A stretch of DNA of 64,000 nucleotides from Zhengitettix transpicula (lineage: Eukaryota; Arthropoda; Insecta; Orthoptera; Tetrigidae): assembly GCA_037074705.1 (NCBI GenBank), contig CM073590.1:218828746-218892745 (forward strand). Direction: 5' to 3'. The first letter of the stretch is position 1; each line of letters opens with the position of its first letter. A program made the position numbers and the translations under genes. Below are positions 22,268 through 36,894 of this stretch, in pieces. The notes below the pieces were generated by a model. The model was not told the origin of the DNA and did no database searches. It was given only the letters and a program-made list of their open reading frames with translations.

Positions 22268-25200
22268 ATTAACGGAAGGGATTCATGACAAGTACTAAAT
22301 TTCAAATGTTTTGATGCCCAATAAAATAGTCTAGCCCTTTTAAAACGTACTTTGTTTAATTTCTTTGACAACTTTCCAGTTTCAAATTTATATTCTATTT
22401 CCAATCATTTCTCATAGTCTTTAACTGTTATGCGCTTCTTCAGTTTACCGTGCGATTTTTGCTTTAGAATTTTACCTAGAAATAAGTAATGAAACTGTAG
22501 TTAAAGTTAACACTAAAATCCTCTAAAAATATGTCACAAAATATGTACACTCATGTATGATTTAATCAAAATCAAATACTCGGAAATAAATAAATATTAT
22601 ACAATGGGAAGGAGTGTCAATTAATGCATAATTAAGGAGAAGAGTTGTTGCTATATTGAGTGTTAACTATTAAATTATGACAGGCTAAGTGTTATTTTCA
22701 CTCCTTATAATTATAAAATGTTATCAGATCTATTTGAAGGTTATAAATTAAAAACGTTTGATGATAGTTACTCTAATTACGTAATTATTTTACTTTTTAG
22801 GAAATTATATGTTAGGAATACAATTTTATTGCCAATAATTTATTCACTTATGACGAAGTCTCTACTGTTATGAAATACAAATGAGTAAAGCTTATTAATT
22901 AATTTATCAGCTTAGAAATATTTAAAACATTTCTTTCGCGAATTATTATAAATTGTATACATAATTAAGAAACAGATGTAGTAGAATTTTGTTATTAAAT
23001 ATACCCAACGACGAAGAAATAATTATTAAAGTTTATTGATAATAAAATTGAAGTGTTTCTGTTGATAAAAATATTGTTTAACATCATTTTTTTATATATA
23101 TATAATTAATAATAAATGTCACATTTCAGCTACAGAATTATTTTGTTAGAGTAGCATTTCGTACGATTGTAGATATAAGAAGGGTTAAGAAACAAACGTA
23201 TACCACATATGCACGAATTCTTTACCGTTAATGAAAATTCTTAAGAATGATCTCATAATATATTTTTAAGTAGATGAATTATGCAATGAAGCAGTCAAGA
23301 CTAAATGAGAAACGTCTGGACTTCGTTGCCATGCGACAGTTTCATGAGATCTCACTTCTCCTGCATACTGAGCAGTTCTACACCACGCCAAAATAATCGC
23401 AGGACTGAATTAAACGTTGTTCTCTATTCAACGAAAAGAAGGGACGTTTAATTTAATTAAATCAGCCTAACATAATCCCACAAAGCCTTAGTTAGCATCG
23501 AGCTTTAGTAAGGGTTCTTGGTTCTATTGCAACTTTAAATATTTCGCACAGTAATACTTCTTATTTGTATATCTAAATTATGCATGTGCATTTACGTTTT
23601 ATTTACTATAACTATTTTCTATATTTTTCTATATTTTTAAGAACATTAACTTAATGTTTCAACAGTCAAAAACATGAACGCTGCTGGTAATTCAAAACAA
23701 AATTGTAATATTTCAGTTTTGCTTGAAATAATTAAAAAGAAAATATTATAATTTTTTTACTAGAAATAATTTAATAGTAGTGATATTTACATAAATCCAA
23801 CAGTTGGCTCCTTAATTTTAATTATCAGTAGTCTTTCAGTAACGCATTACTATTTTAAAGTGGAAATATTAAGAAATTGACGCCATAGTTATTTTACATG
23901 TTCCTTTCATGAATGGTTTGGATAGTGAACTAAGTAATAAGTTTTATTCTATCTTTCCACAGAGATATTCGTAACTCTTTAATCCAGGTTTTCTATTCAC
24001 TACCTTATTTTCTCAATATGAATACCAGAAGATACTTGATAATTAAATTATAAAATCTTATGAATTTTGTGGAATAAAATGTAGTTTCTATATTTAAGTG
24101 TGCGAAACGTACTTCAGAGAAGTATCACTTACCTTCCCCGTATTACAAAAGTATAGCGACGTTCTGATAAAATCTTCGTGAAGTATTGCTTTCCGTCTGA
24201 TATGACTTATATGAAAGTCTTAAAAATACTATTGATTTATTAATTTTAGTTTATTCCGAATTATCAAGGTTATCTAAATGGATTATTTTGGTTTTGAATT
24301 TTTTCCATTATTCGAAGTAATTATAAAAATATTTATTTTATAATTAACGTGTAAAGAATCTCATTAAAATTACAATTTCACGTTTATATTTACTCCTTTA
24401 AATTATTTGAACAGAGAGTGCTCATATTTTTACCTTTTCTTATGCGCATTTGTAAGGATATTATAGTTTTAATATTTTATTCAAGTCTAATGAATTAATA
24501 TTTTAATGTATTTAGTCATAAATATATATGTTAGTCCTTGTTGCTTCCTGTGGATTTAACATTTGTTCTGAGTTCCCACAATTTAATTGTATGAAGATTT
24601 TATAAGAAATTAATGTTCTCATTAAACGAAAGATACTCTTATAATTACTTAAAATTTAGATTTAGTTTTATTTATGATTAATTATTTTGTAATTCCCGTT
24701 AACCCTTTGTTAACTTTTAATTGAAGAAAATATTCAGATAAAAAATATTTTAAATTTCTTTTATAATTTAAAATAAATAGTTACTATATTTATTAATTCG
24801 TTATATGAACATATCAGTTTCTTCCGTTTAAGATTCTTGAAATTTAAAATTATATTAACTGGACTTTTGTGAACAATAAGATATTTCTCATGATTGTGAT
24901 TGTAATTGTTTAATAATTTTTTATAGTTACTAACCAGATACATTAAGTAAGTTCCTATGACGTTATCGGAACTTGGTTTTCTTGAATACGAAATACGACG
25001 CAACTTATTTATTTATTACTAGTTCTGCATGGTATTTAAGTAGATTATTGTTCACAAAAATATTTATCTTTTTTGGTTTTATCACAGACTGTAAAAAAAC
25101 ACTTAATAAAATAAATAAGAATTTGAAAATTCACATTTCAGAAACTACTTAAGCACACAAATTTAAATTACATTCCATTACTACTTATTTGCATCTATTG

Positions 25201-28200
25201 TTGCATACTCACAAAGTGTGATAAAATGTTATTGACACCAATAACTGTTATTACGAATATTAACCGAAATTAAATAAATAATAGAACTATTAACAAAGAT
25301 CAGTTTTTTGTCATAGAGACATTGCCATAATTGCGTGAAGGAGACGAGTGGAGAAACTGCGGGAGGTAAGTAGCTACAAACTTATTTTAATTGCCTCCAT
25401 AATACCGCCAAAGTGTTTAGATTTTACTCTCCAACCCAAGACTTTTATTTGCTCTTAGCAGATTGAAAGTTTACAGTCCATTAACTCTGCATAAGGGTGG
25501 AAGCTTTTAAATAATCCGGGCAAGTTCCTTTATTGTGTCGTAAATGTACAGATTTCTGGGGAAAAGTCATTATAATTTAATGAAAATTGCTTCGAAATTT
25601 TGCAATTATGAGACTCTAAAATTGTCGTATATCAGCAAAGTTATATCTTATCTCCTAACTTAATATGTCAAATAAATTATCTTAATAAAGTTAGGCGAGC
25701 CCGGGCCGGCACTACTAGAGAAAGAAAGCTCGGGGCTGGGCCTTGATATTTTAAGTAGTAAAGTCTCTGTATTTTATGAGAGAAAAATCTATATAGTTCA
25801 CATAAGTTTGGCCAACCTTGATTAATCATCGTTAACTATTAATCAGCATAAGCGTGCATGCCACTAGTAGACTCAAGAATTTGTAGTTTAAGCATAGATA
25901 GAATTTTTAGTAGTCAGTGTTAACTAGTATTAGAGGTATAGAAAGTGAAAAGTGTAATTTTAAAGTTACTTTATATAACGTTGAAACATGTTAATCACAT
26001 TTGAAGAGAAGCGTTTCTGCGCCACACACAAAAGATTGTACTGAATTTAATACCTTACCTCATTACGAACTCAGTCAGGCGGGTTGCATAACGTTTAAGG
26101 TTGTAAGTTATTGAAAAGCGATACTTTAACAGAAAAAGTATTTATAACTGTTTTAGTTACAAATTTTCTAAAATTATTATTTAATAATCTAATAGCAGTA
26201 CAAACATTCAACGTTAAATTGAGAATTGTTCAACGTTCATTATTATTTACCGTTTAGTGAAACTTTGAGATTCAGTTAATTGACAAAGTACGGACAGAGA
26301 ATATTCTCTGCATAATCAGTGAAGGCAAATTTCTTGCTAGTATTTGACTAAACGGAGAAAATATTTAGAGGACGGGAGTAATAAAACTATTTCGTTACCG
26401 ATATGTGAGACCAGAACATATTTATATTCGTGAATATTAAGGAAGTAGATGCAAAGTAACTTTACGAAGAATGAACCCGTAAAAATATTAAAAGCGGAAA
26501 AATATTTGATTATGAAATATGAATGAGGATCATAGAAACATTTAATTACTTCGAATCTCTGGAGCATAGAAAATTTAAATATGTTTCTTTGGGCGGGGGT
26601 TAAAAATAGTACGTGTTGAAAATATTGTATCACAAACAAAAAAATAATTTGGTTGAAGAATTATTTTACATAGTGTGTTTGGGAAAATCAGGTGGCGAAA
26701 TTATTCATATCTGTATTCAAGAACTTAGTAATATTTTTCCCTGTCCAGTAGTTAAATACGCGATATATTATAGTTCCTTTGGCGTATCATCGTTACGTTT
26801 TCAATAAACGGCAAAAAAACCATCTCAACGACGCGTGACATCGTTACCAACTACAATTAGAATGGCATCGCCTCAGATTCTTTGAAACGACCATTGGTTC
26901 TGACATTTAAGCCTATATAATAGTATCAGAAATGATATAAAGAACATAAAAAATATTTATTCATAAAACAATGTAAATATTTTATAAATAACGGAATGTT
27001 TTATACTCTTAAAGAATTTATTGAAAGCCAACGAAAATAATTGTTATATACTAATAGTTTATTGGAATTTCGTATTAATCAAGTATATATGTATAGATGT
27101 TACTCACGTTCTGTTTTCTTCTTTCACATAAGATGTTAATACACGTAAGAATTTCTATTGAAGATCAGGCTACATGGAACCTACAAGAGCAGATCAGTGT
27201 TGTGTTTTTATAAGAAGTGTTTGTATGCATGTAAATTATTTTTAGAGACACATATTTGTTTTTTATGATGAATTGTTAATACTGATTTATATCTGCAGTA
27301 ACATATTATATTGTATTCATTTACCAGTATTATAAATCCATTAGGGCAAAGAATTATAGCTTAGTTACTTTTTGATATATCGTATTTCATCTTTCGATTA
27401 GTAACAGAGAAAACAAACAGTTGTAAATTGTCGTTGGAAAAACCTAATCATAAATGTAATGAGTGCAGTAAGTAGTAAAACAGAAATGAATTATTTAATT
27501 TTAACGTACTCCGAAAATAAAGAATGAAATGTATTGATCCTGCAGGGAAAAATGAATGAAGATTTTCTGAACATATTGGCTATTGCATTCATTTTGTAAA
27601 TACTAAATGTCGGATGTAAGTAATAAAATAATCAGAACCGTAAGAATAACGTAGAGTATTGAATATTTAATTTTAAATATCGTAAAAAGAACAATTCCGG
27701 TATTTTATATAAAAGTGTGACGGATATATACTTATATAGATGAAGTTGATGATATATAATTGTTACACGAAAGTTTTCCTTTAATATTTGCTTGACTGAA
27801 ATCATATTTATTTAATTCAGTCAGTCTTAACCAAGATTACATACACATAAATTAATTTTATTGAATTAATGTTTAGTTTTATTGTATCTGTACACAAGGT
27901 TTTTATTCAGTCAGTATTATAAGTTTATTTTATTTTACTTTAAGACAAAACAAATATTTAAATGTACAATTACATTTCGTCTTCCGAATGGTATGCGTTT
28001 CCTGAAGAACAAGTACAAGTCACAAACATTTGTCGTCTGTGCTGCTGAGATCAATGACAATTAAACTTCGAAGTCGATAAGATCAATGTCTGCGGACCTG
28101 CACGTGACAGACCGCAGTTTTTGTGGATCATTCTCCCTTCCCACTCCAGACTCTACTTTTTTTGCGGTGGATACGTCACAGAAGAAGGGTTATTGGCTCT

Positions 28201-30029
28201 TCTCTTCAGCATCCGACGGGATTTGTAGCAATTTGTGAGGAAAATATGTGTGGTATCCTGTAACACTCAACAGCGAAGAAAAATTCTACTTATGCCGACT
28301 GCGAACGTTTGACTACACACTTCTCAAAGTTTACTAATGTTCGAGGAATAAAAATAAATTTGTCAATTTGGCTGTCACTTGAAAATAATAATAATACACA
28401 AAGGTATATGGAAATTTATAAACTAATATTATACACATAATTACTAAATAATACAATAGCGAACTTCTAATAGAATAAAAAAGACAAATAGTGTTACTTT
28501 TTACTGAAAACTTATCAGAAAATTCTTTGAACTGCAATTATGCAAATAATTCAATTTCATTCTATTGTTGTAGTCGAAGACATTTAAATTCGGATATTGC
28601 TTTGCCAGTCATGTATTATTGGTACAGCAGACATTTTAGGAAACAAAAGTCTTCATAATCTGATAGAAGGTTATAATTACATGATCCTGAAATAAATATA
28701 AGGTTTCCATTAGGCATTCAGAATTACTGTTTTAAATAATTTTTATCATATATTTTATGAAAGGTTAACGCCAATTTACTTATTTTACGATGATGTTTGG
28801 ATCATTCTTACTTTATCCACATAGCATTGGATGTTTCGGTAATTATTAATTGGCTAAATATAATAAAATTAATTTTTCTTCCAGAAGCATGAGTGATCTA
28901 ATAAACGAATTATTAAAAACGTAGCCGAAAATTGCAGCAGGCTAAATCATTCTGAGATTTTACAGTTATACATGAATTTTTCACAGTTTACATAGGTAAA
29001 AAAATCTTGAAACCTATCCCTCGATATCAATTTGACCGACAAAATTAATTTTCAGAAAATTTCTACTTTAAATTTGGGAGCTCTTGGCCGTGTTAAGCGA
29101 AAACTAATAAATTACTATTGATTAGTTACTTGCCGTTATGTTTGTTTCGTTCGTTCTTCATTATTAATTTTTTCTCTTTATGAGAATTTATCAAAATACT
29201 CGTATTTACTTAGCCTTGAATTAATTTTCATTTTGGACGTAAGGGATGTAAGGGCGTCATAGAGCCTGGTGCTTTCCTACAGGTATACGTTGATGCTGAA
29301 ATGTCTTCTCCACATAAATTCTTAATCAATTGTACAGATGCTGTCTGTGAGACGTACGCCATAAAATATTTTTAATTTACAATACCCCCCGCCCCCCCTA
29401 CTCCCAACCGACAATATTAGAAGCTATTGAAGCACTTCAACACGCGGCTAAGTTTTAATTAGGAATACTTAGAAAATTGGCCAGCACTCGAAGTTAAAAC
29501 TTTGCTAATAGCATCATCAGCGTAAGCCGTCTCCAAGACGTCGGCTACAAGATTGATGCCTCGGTTCGCAACATACGATATTAAGCTCTTGAGAGCTTTG
29601 CTTACAGTCAAGAGGAATGCTATAATTTACCGCTTACCAACATAACCAATTTGTTCAGTTTAATTTCTAACTCGGAAAAAGTGCGCTGTAAATAGGGCGA
29701 GCGAACTATGAACTTGCTCCGCCGGCTCATCTCTGACGTGGACAGTCAAGAACTTCTTGGAGTTGCGCTTCGTAGTAGTTCAGGGCAGCAATAAAACAAG
29801 CACACTTCTAGAAAACTTTTATTTTACACATAAAATTCTGTTTTGTTTTTACAATCTTCAACGTTATCAGTTGAGTATAATCTATTCTATACTAAGATGA
29901 AGACAGCTCTCCATACGTTAATTTTAATTTTTTGAGATTAGCTCAAACATCCAAAACTGATTACAGTCGATTTAAAGTAAAATATGAATTTATAATAAGA
30001 AATATAGCCAAATACAAACACTTACTGGG
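22268..30029. other. Long AT-rich stretch, nothing supported
   Basis: About 7.8 kb without a defensible gene or repeat. Minor exceptions: a short GC block at 25693-25742 (gcccgggccggc), a GC-richer patch at 28070-28250 containing cacgtg, a C-rich run at 29387-29400, and mixed composition at 29690-29800. Frames such as 26337-26639 (minus) and 27882-28064 (plus) are AT-rich and match nothing. Likely intron or intergenic DNA. Confidence 0.5.
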
Positions 30030-30034
30030 TAGGT

Positions 30035-30504
30035 GAAACTTTTTGGAGAGACGGAGAGGGCTACCTTTTAGGAAGCCTATTCCTATCTCCAGTTTTGAAC
30101 TTAAGTTCCCACATGCCTGTTTTGAGAGGTGTATGTTCCGGGTTCACAGACTTGGAACATACAGTAAGAGTTGTCCGGTATTCCCGTTGGAATAGTCGGC
30201 CAGGTGCCTCCTAAACTGGTCGAGGCACGGAGAAGGGAATGCTGCGGCCCCTCATAAAACCACTCTCCCACCATAGGAAGTGGTGGAAAAAGTACCTAAT
30301 GCCCGACCTACCTGATGCAGGTTTTCTAGGGTTTTCCCTGCATCACTCTTAGGCAAATGCCGGGTAGGATCCTTACATTATTAACCCTTGGATACCTTCC
30401 TCTATCATTCCGCATCCCCCCTTTTTAAATACCTTCCTATGCTATTAAAGGGAAGTAGCCGCCAATGTCGATTACCCTCATGCAGCCTGCTTCTCGAAAA
30501 AAAA
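30035..30504 (+). mobile_element. Family A A-tailed retroposon, copy 3
   Basis: Diverged, near full-length, ending in an A run at 30497-30504. The gccgaggcacctcgg segment present in other copies is deleted after cccacatgcc. The 5' hairpin is not recognisable. Confidence 0.85.
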
Positions 30505-31440
30505 TAGTTGTTCGAAAAAACATTAATTTTTATTTCACAAAATAATATGTTGAGAATTCAGGGTGTTGATACGTAAATTTATTTTAATCTAATTGACATT
30601 CCTCATTCATTGGCAATTATACGCATTTATAGAACAGAATATATATTTAATATTTCAACATTTAAAATAATAAAATTAATTAAATTAACACAGGGAAATA
30701 AATCGTAGACTTATTATAAGGTAATATTATGCAAACCTTATAAATTAACGTTTCATAACTAAACTGGACTGTATTAGAAAATAATTACCCATTCTAAAAA
30801 TCAGCATTAATTCTTTCAAACTATATCTTGGCTTCTGCTAGGGTTGTAAATTATTTTGAGGGGTATATGCGTTGTCATGCAGACTCATTTTCGTTTGGGT
30901 CTCCTATCAGACACAATGTACGGTTCAAAAAAGACCCTCTATTTTCTCTTTCATATTTTCGCTTTCAATAACGTCCACTGTAATTGCAAGCATTCATAAA
31001 ATTTCTGCTTACCGTCACAACTCTGGATGCAACTGGATCAAATACGAACTTAAAAAGAGCGCCTATCCATGTTTTTATGGTTCGTTTTTCAGATTAAACT
31101 TGAGTATCATTCAAACATACAAAAAATAATACATGATCTACATCTTCGGAACATTATTGATTGGTTATGGGAAACTAAATGACTGCAGAAGATGGCATGG
31201 AATGAGGAATATGACCCCGAATCTGTATTCTAAAATGTGTAAAAGATTTAAAAAAATCCTTTGACTTCTCATTAATTTGAAATGCTGTACGTTTTACATA
31301 TTTTTAACGATAAACCGTTAATTGAATAATATATTTTGTGTTTTTCCATTAAACATATATAAAACTATTTTAAAAACAAAGTTAATTACATGTTAAATTC
31401 TTAAAATTATATTGAATTTCTTGACTCTGTTAACCATTTG
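30505..31440. other. AT-rich noncoding stretch
   Basis: Nothing recognised; an 85-codon frame at 30872-31129 (plus) has no family features. Confidence 0.45.
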
Positions 31441-31742
31441 GGTTAGTAACATGGTATAAAGCTTGCAATCTCGCTTTTGAAGTGCTGCCAGCTCAAAGTA
31501 CGAGTAAATAGCGGCTTTTGTCGCCTTGCCGCTTCTTCGGCGAGGCATTTGATCTCTCTGTCCAGAGAGATTGGTGTACTCCAGTCGCCCTCTAAGTACT
31601 TTACTGGAAGTGCGTGTCGTAAAACAGGGAGCAACAAGTGGAGATGTGACCTCTCGCAGGAGAATGCACTGAGTTATACTCTCCGCTCGAGGATGATTCC
31701 ACAAGTCTTATTAATGTCTAGCAACGGGTTTTTATTGAAAAC
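31441..31742. other. GC-richer block with hairpin, unidentified
   Basis: Frames are open on both strands (31477-31749 plus, 31393-31704 minus) and neither resembles a known protein. It contains a perfect 9-bp hairpin with a 2-base loop (31552-31571, atctctctg/cagagagat). It directly abuts the family B repeat and may be an unrecognised part of it or of another transposon. Confidence 0.3.
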
Positions 31743-32476
31743 TAGCTGAGCGTTCGGCGTTTCCCGTGTAATTATTTATATAATCCCGAAACTGTACTTA
31801 ATTCTATATTAATCCTTAGTCAAGAAGTGATTTTACTTACCTATTCCGAGAGAATGGTAATTTCATCAACACTCCATCCCCGGTGCTATAAAATAAATTA
31901 AATTTTATTGCATCAATGTCGAATTTCTTCTTAAATATACTCCTTGAGTATTGCATGTATTTTTCCCCACAGTCTTCAGATATTACGAAAGATTAAATTG
32001 ATGAAATTGTTACCGACATTCAAATTGTAAACAAATAGTCGCAATATTGGAGTTATATTATAGCAATATTGGAATTAAATTTTAGCACGAAAATTAACTT
32101 TACTGCAGGGATCGTAAAGTATTTAGAATTCTTTTTTATTATCATCCCACAAAATATTGCTGGATAAAATTATACTTTTTATTCAATCATAATTTTTCCT
32201 TTTTCTTTCCTTTCATCGTCGCGTAGTAACGTCTCTCTCTTGTGTTTACTGTGACATCATTGTCTCTTGGCACGCAGTAATTTAACACATAATGATCAGG
32301 TTTTTAAATTATAATTCTTTCCACCTTTATGTTACGGGTTTCTCACTCCTACAGTACAGTTTCTCGTGTTTTGAATTATATGTGTACCAATTTTTTGTTG
32401 AAATCTGTCCACCCGTTTAAATTTGTATAGAAATTAACGTAATACATACAAACACATTTTTTTTTATTATATAGAT
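31743..32476 (+). repeat. Family B dispersed repeat, copy 1
   Basis: From about 31798 this matches 55484-56188 in the same orientation across ~690 bp with indels. Landmarks include ttctatattaatc, ttttattgcatcaat, acgaaagattaaattgatgaaa, cacgaaaattaac, gatcgtaaagtatt and the 3' module at 32354-32476. A string like agctgagcgttcggcgtttcc at 31744 may be its 5' end, but copy 2 lacks it. No coding frame. Likely non-autonomous; class unknown. Confidence 0.75.
32354..32476 (+). repeat. Shared 3' module, copy 2
   Basis: Same module as at 12096-12220 and 56070-56188, ending ttattatatagatgg. Here it carries an acatacaaacaca stretch before the T run, typical of the ends of several arthropod repeats. 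Confidence 0.8.
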
Positions 32477-33102
32477 GGATGCCAGGAAATGTGCTGGGTT
32501 TCTTCTAAACGTTTTTACTAAATCAGCAGTGCAGATTTGTAATTTTAATTTAACGAGTCGAGGCAGATATTATGTTTTCAAAACTTTTTCAAAAGTATTA
32601 CGTGAATTATGAGACGATATAGAATTGTTTAACTCAAGTATCTGTATTTTAAACTTTATTCTTAAATTGGATTGGTCGACCTCCGATCAAACTTTTTGGT
32701 CGCTATTTTATGCTTTTGTTACAATTACAGATTCAGAAACCGATGTCCAATTACATTTAATCTTTTTGTCAGAACGTTTTCAAAAATAGAACCGGTTTGT
32801 AATTAGATTTCTTTAGTTGTTCACAAATTTGTAATAATCTTAATAGTTCTGGTTAAGTACTACAGTTAAATTATGTAAATTTGAAAATATTAATTATTCA
32901 TTGGAGTTACAAATATATTAAATTAACTGCTCTCTTGTTAATGTGCAGAAACGTTTTAAAATGACACTTAATATGTTAAGATTTTTATTTTTATTGGTGA
33001 TTACAATTTGTGTTATGTTTATGAAATAAAAAAAAATGGATAACTTTTATAAAGGATCGGAAGAGTTAATGAAATAAAAATAGTAGCAAAGTGCTAAAAT
33101 AG
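32477..33102. other. AT-rich noncoding stretch
   Basis: Nothing recognised. Confidence 0.5.
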
Positions 33103-33141
33103 ATACCACACGTTACTGCAATCCTTTTTGCTTTCGTCAGG
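33103..33141 (-). ncRNA. Hammerhead-like motif, Penelope type (mutated)
   Basis: Minus strand: cctgacgaaa, GCAA, loop, ttgc, agtaacgtgtggta. CUGACGA is intact, stem II is GCAA/UUGC, but GAAA has become GUAA. A degenerate relative of the motifs at 22.2 and 60.5 kb. Confidence 0.55.
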
Positions 33142-36100
33142 TGATTCAAAATCGCAAGAGGCGCAAGAACTACACTCCGTACAAAACTAAAAGCAAAGCT
33201 TTTTACACAGTTGTTTGCACTTCTATCATGGAAGTCAGCTAAAACTGTTTGATTATTTATGATAATATTAAGTGCAGTTAGATAACTCAATGGTGTCTAA
33301 CTCTCCAGGAAACGGTTGCGAGTTGCCTCAGGAATTATTCGAAGAAGCCGCAGGCTGATCACAATTTACATAATTTTAAATTCATCATCTCTGATGTTGA
33401 TTTATAAACAGATCATGTATGAATAACATAAAAACAAAATTATAAAAATTAACAAGTAGATAATAAAGGAAATTGCCAATAGAGACAAAATAAATTCTTC
33501 ACAAGTTTTCTTTAATACTTGTTACTTTTTTCAGGTCATGAATCGTAATATCTATTAGTACACACTGCAAAAACCAGGTGACGAACCCAAAATTATAAAA
33601 AGTTCATAACGTTGTAATAAATATATCTCAAATATAGAATACAGAGAATGGGTTTTTAAAAATTCTAAAATATTATTTATATAAATTTATATATATATAA
33701 TATTACATATAATATTAATTAATGAATCAATTAAATAGGAACACACTCAACTTTATGTTTTGGATTTTAACATAAATTTGGTGAATTTTACATTAAACGA
33801 AAATTAAAGCTATAACTTTTGTAGCCGTGAATATTTTAAAAATAGAAATAGATAATATAAATAGATCGATATTTACATAGAAAAATAATGAGCCAAGTTT
33901 CTTGTACATTCATTTGCACCAAATGAAAATTTGGCAACATTCATTGCGGTTTGAATCATTCGTATATCCGTGTAATAAATTAGGTATAATACTTATAGCA
34001 TTAATTACAGAAAATACTCATATATTATTATAATACATTTTCCTGCAAGTTAATTGTATGAACGTTATGGTTCTTCATTACGTTTAATGTAAAGTAATTC
34101 AACTGTATATAATTACAAACTACAAATAAGTAATTGTGCATCAATGACGTTTATTAACAGTAAATAAGTCTTCACAAATAAACTAATTTTTTGTGTAGTA
34201 AAATTTCGATTACCGATCAAAAAAATTGTTTACAAATTTTAAGAGAAATTCTCTATTGATTGTCATATTCACCACAGTAAAATATTTTTGTAATCATTAA
34301 GATCCCTAAACGAATCTTTATGAATCGGTGGCTAACTAAAATTTTATTTAAATTATACTGATATATTCATAAAACAAACTGTATTCTATAACGAAATACC
34401 GTTTAAGAAAATCATCTTCATATAGTATTTTCATTAACAGAAATATAAGATATGGAAAGTATTCTCGAGAAACCTGGTTAAATAATTATTAATTTAATAA
34501 TATTTATTAAATTAATATAAAGAATAATGTAAGATGTAATAAATGTAAAACACAATTTCTTAGCGTTTCTTTCAATTTAAATTGGCTTTCTACCAATTAA
34601 TAGCAGAAGTTTTGCTGTTTTCGTTTCTTCCGCATATAATTAGAAAATTTAATTTTATGTAATGAACATAATATTGTAGATTCCGTATGTACACGACCTC
34701 TGTCTATTTGGGATGAGCTTGGCAATTCAATGGGACTAATCGTCCATTGTTATTTCCCTGAATGTGTTCTAAGGGGAGAGAGTATGTGGCCAACATTGAT
34801 CATATTTGCTTTACAGTAATAATTTGGCTGCATTAATGTTGGAATGTTGCTTATTGAATTCAGAGCCTAACAACGCAGGAGCGACGAGTATTAATGCGTT
34901 GTTAAATTGGTTCGAAGTAAAGCGCTTGTGTTCGCCCAGAATACAATTCGCGTTAAGCAAGGTGGATGAAATATGTAAGAGAGACGATGCAGTTTATCGT
35001 GTGTAAACTAGCGCAGGCTGTAGTTGAATACACTGCCATTAAAGAGGACCGTCGCATAAAGTAGATATTTCATACTTCATTTTATGAGCCTTACTTCTTT
35101 ATCGCCTTCTGTAGATAAAATAAAATAAAAGTCCAGAATTTTCAGAAACAAAATCAATCGCAATTTAATTGCTAAAATACAGCAGAAAACAAAATACTTT
35201 CCCTTGAATCAACAGCTGATATTCCATATGTATTATCTCAAAACTGAACTCTAATACACTAATATGTTTCCCGAAAAGCCAATCAATCCGTCAAATCTAT
35301 TCACTGCATTCCGTTCTCTTCGTTATACGTCATGTCAACAGCTTAATTAGTATTTGGGAATGGAGAATGTTATGTGACAATTCCAAAAAGGGAATTTGTA
35401 TTGGCTGTCAAGTAATGTTTACGCGTACATAAATAATTATTTCCGAAGGTTCGCACCGATATTTTCAAAAACTGTAAAACGAAAATATAAACAATTATTA
35501 AGTTTCGAAACTCCGTTGATACACTTAATGCAAGGTATTCATTACTCTGGTTATGAATTTACATAGATAAATAGATTTCTTAAATTAATTCAACTTTCGG
35601 AAAAACCAGGTGGAAATGTTCGCAGGATTCTATTAAATGATGAACACAAACTACGTACAAACAAGAACATAAAGTAAATAAAATAAAAATAATTTCATTA
35701 CGTCTATAAAGCTTGTTACTTATTACTAATAGAGCTTAAGTGTCACTCAAACTATAAATGGCGGCCTTTAATTCTCTGAACTTCTCCTCACTGAACTTCA
35801 CTGCAAAGCCCTAAAGATTAAACATCATATTCTCAATAAAAAAAATATTTTATTATCCACTTCACTCAATTTTTAATAAAAATCCTATTAGTTTTACATT
35901 CAATTCCTAACATCAGTCTTTTATATTATTTTGAATTGTTTTATACCGTTTAATCCTTCTCAAAAAATCAGAACAAATTGAGGCATGGGAACAGAGCAAT
36001 ACAGTTTGTTCTAAAATACTTATACCTATTTCTTCCGGACTAAATTGTTATATATTTTGGTTTAGAATTTAGAATATTTTAGCTTCCTTTGACACCTATG

Positions 36101-36710
36101 GTCCAGGTGATTCATTCACCATTATTATTCTCAATAATAAAACAGTTCAAATGTGTGTCCATTTAATTTTAATTTATGTGTTTGGACTAAATGTAAACTA
36201 TGTTTAGAACACATTCGCACTTATAGAATTGTTCATTTTCTCTAAAATGTTATTACAGTGTCGGTATATTGTAGGTTCAGATATTAGGAAACATTACAGT
36301 ATTCATAATTGATGTACACACGTGTTAAATTCTATTCCTCAATCGAGAATTAATTGAAAAAGAATATACAATTAACATTTTATTCTTATCCAAAATTTCA
36401 ATAGTTTTGACTTTAAATGTATTTGCTTAAGAACAATGTTTACCAGAAAAAGAATACTTAGATCTGTTCCTGTCATTACTTTTGTCAAATTCTACGTCAT
36501 ATTTAATTATTTTTCTTAAAAATTTTGGTCTTCTGTAAGGTTTGATGTAAATAAATTTAAATATTATGATGTCTAGTTTCGTATTTCCTTACGTTAAAAT
36601 ATTAAAATTCAAATATTTACAACTTTGGCAACCTAAATTTTCTCCTCGTATAAAAAATTGTAACCAATACACAAACACTACTGATAGTTTTATTGACGAA
36701 TGATTTTTAA
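33142..36710. other. AT-rich stretch, nothing supported
   Basis: About 3.6 kb. A patch at 34800-35010 with a 66-codon plus frame (34806-35006) is less AT-rich and unidentified. No repeat recognised. Confidence 0.5.
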
Positions 36711-36894
36711 GAGGACAGGATACATGAGGGCAATTCACGTGGTGTCAACTTCGATTGAATAGCATGGGAAGGGATTTGAAGGACAGGAATTTGCATCATT
36801 CCCTTCTACGAACCTTGAGTTTAGGAGGCAGCTGGTCGCCTGTTCTAATAGGAACAGCGATAACTCTTACCGTATTCCCAAGGTCTGCGGCCCC
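36711..36894 (-). mobile_element. Family A fragment, internally deleted
   Basis: The 3' ~75 bases of family A (gatacatgagggcaa-type end to aagggatttgaa) are joined near 36795 to a central segment (ttcccttct to gtctgcggcccc). Strongly diverged; the A tail is eroded. Confidence 0.7.
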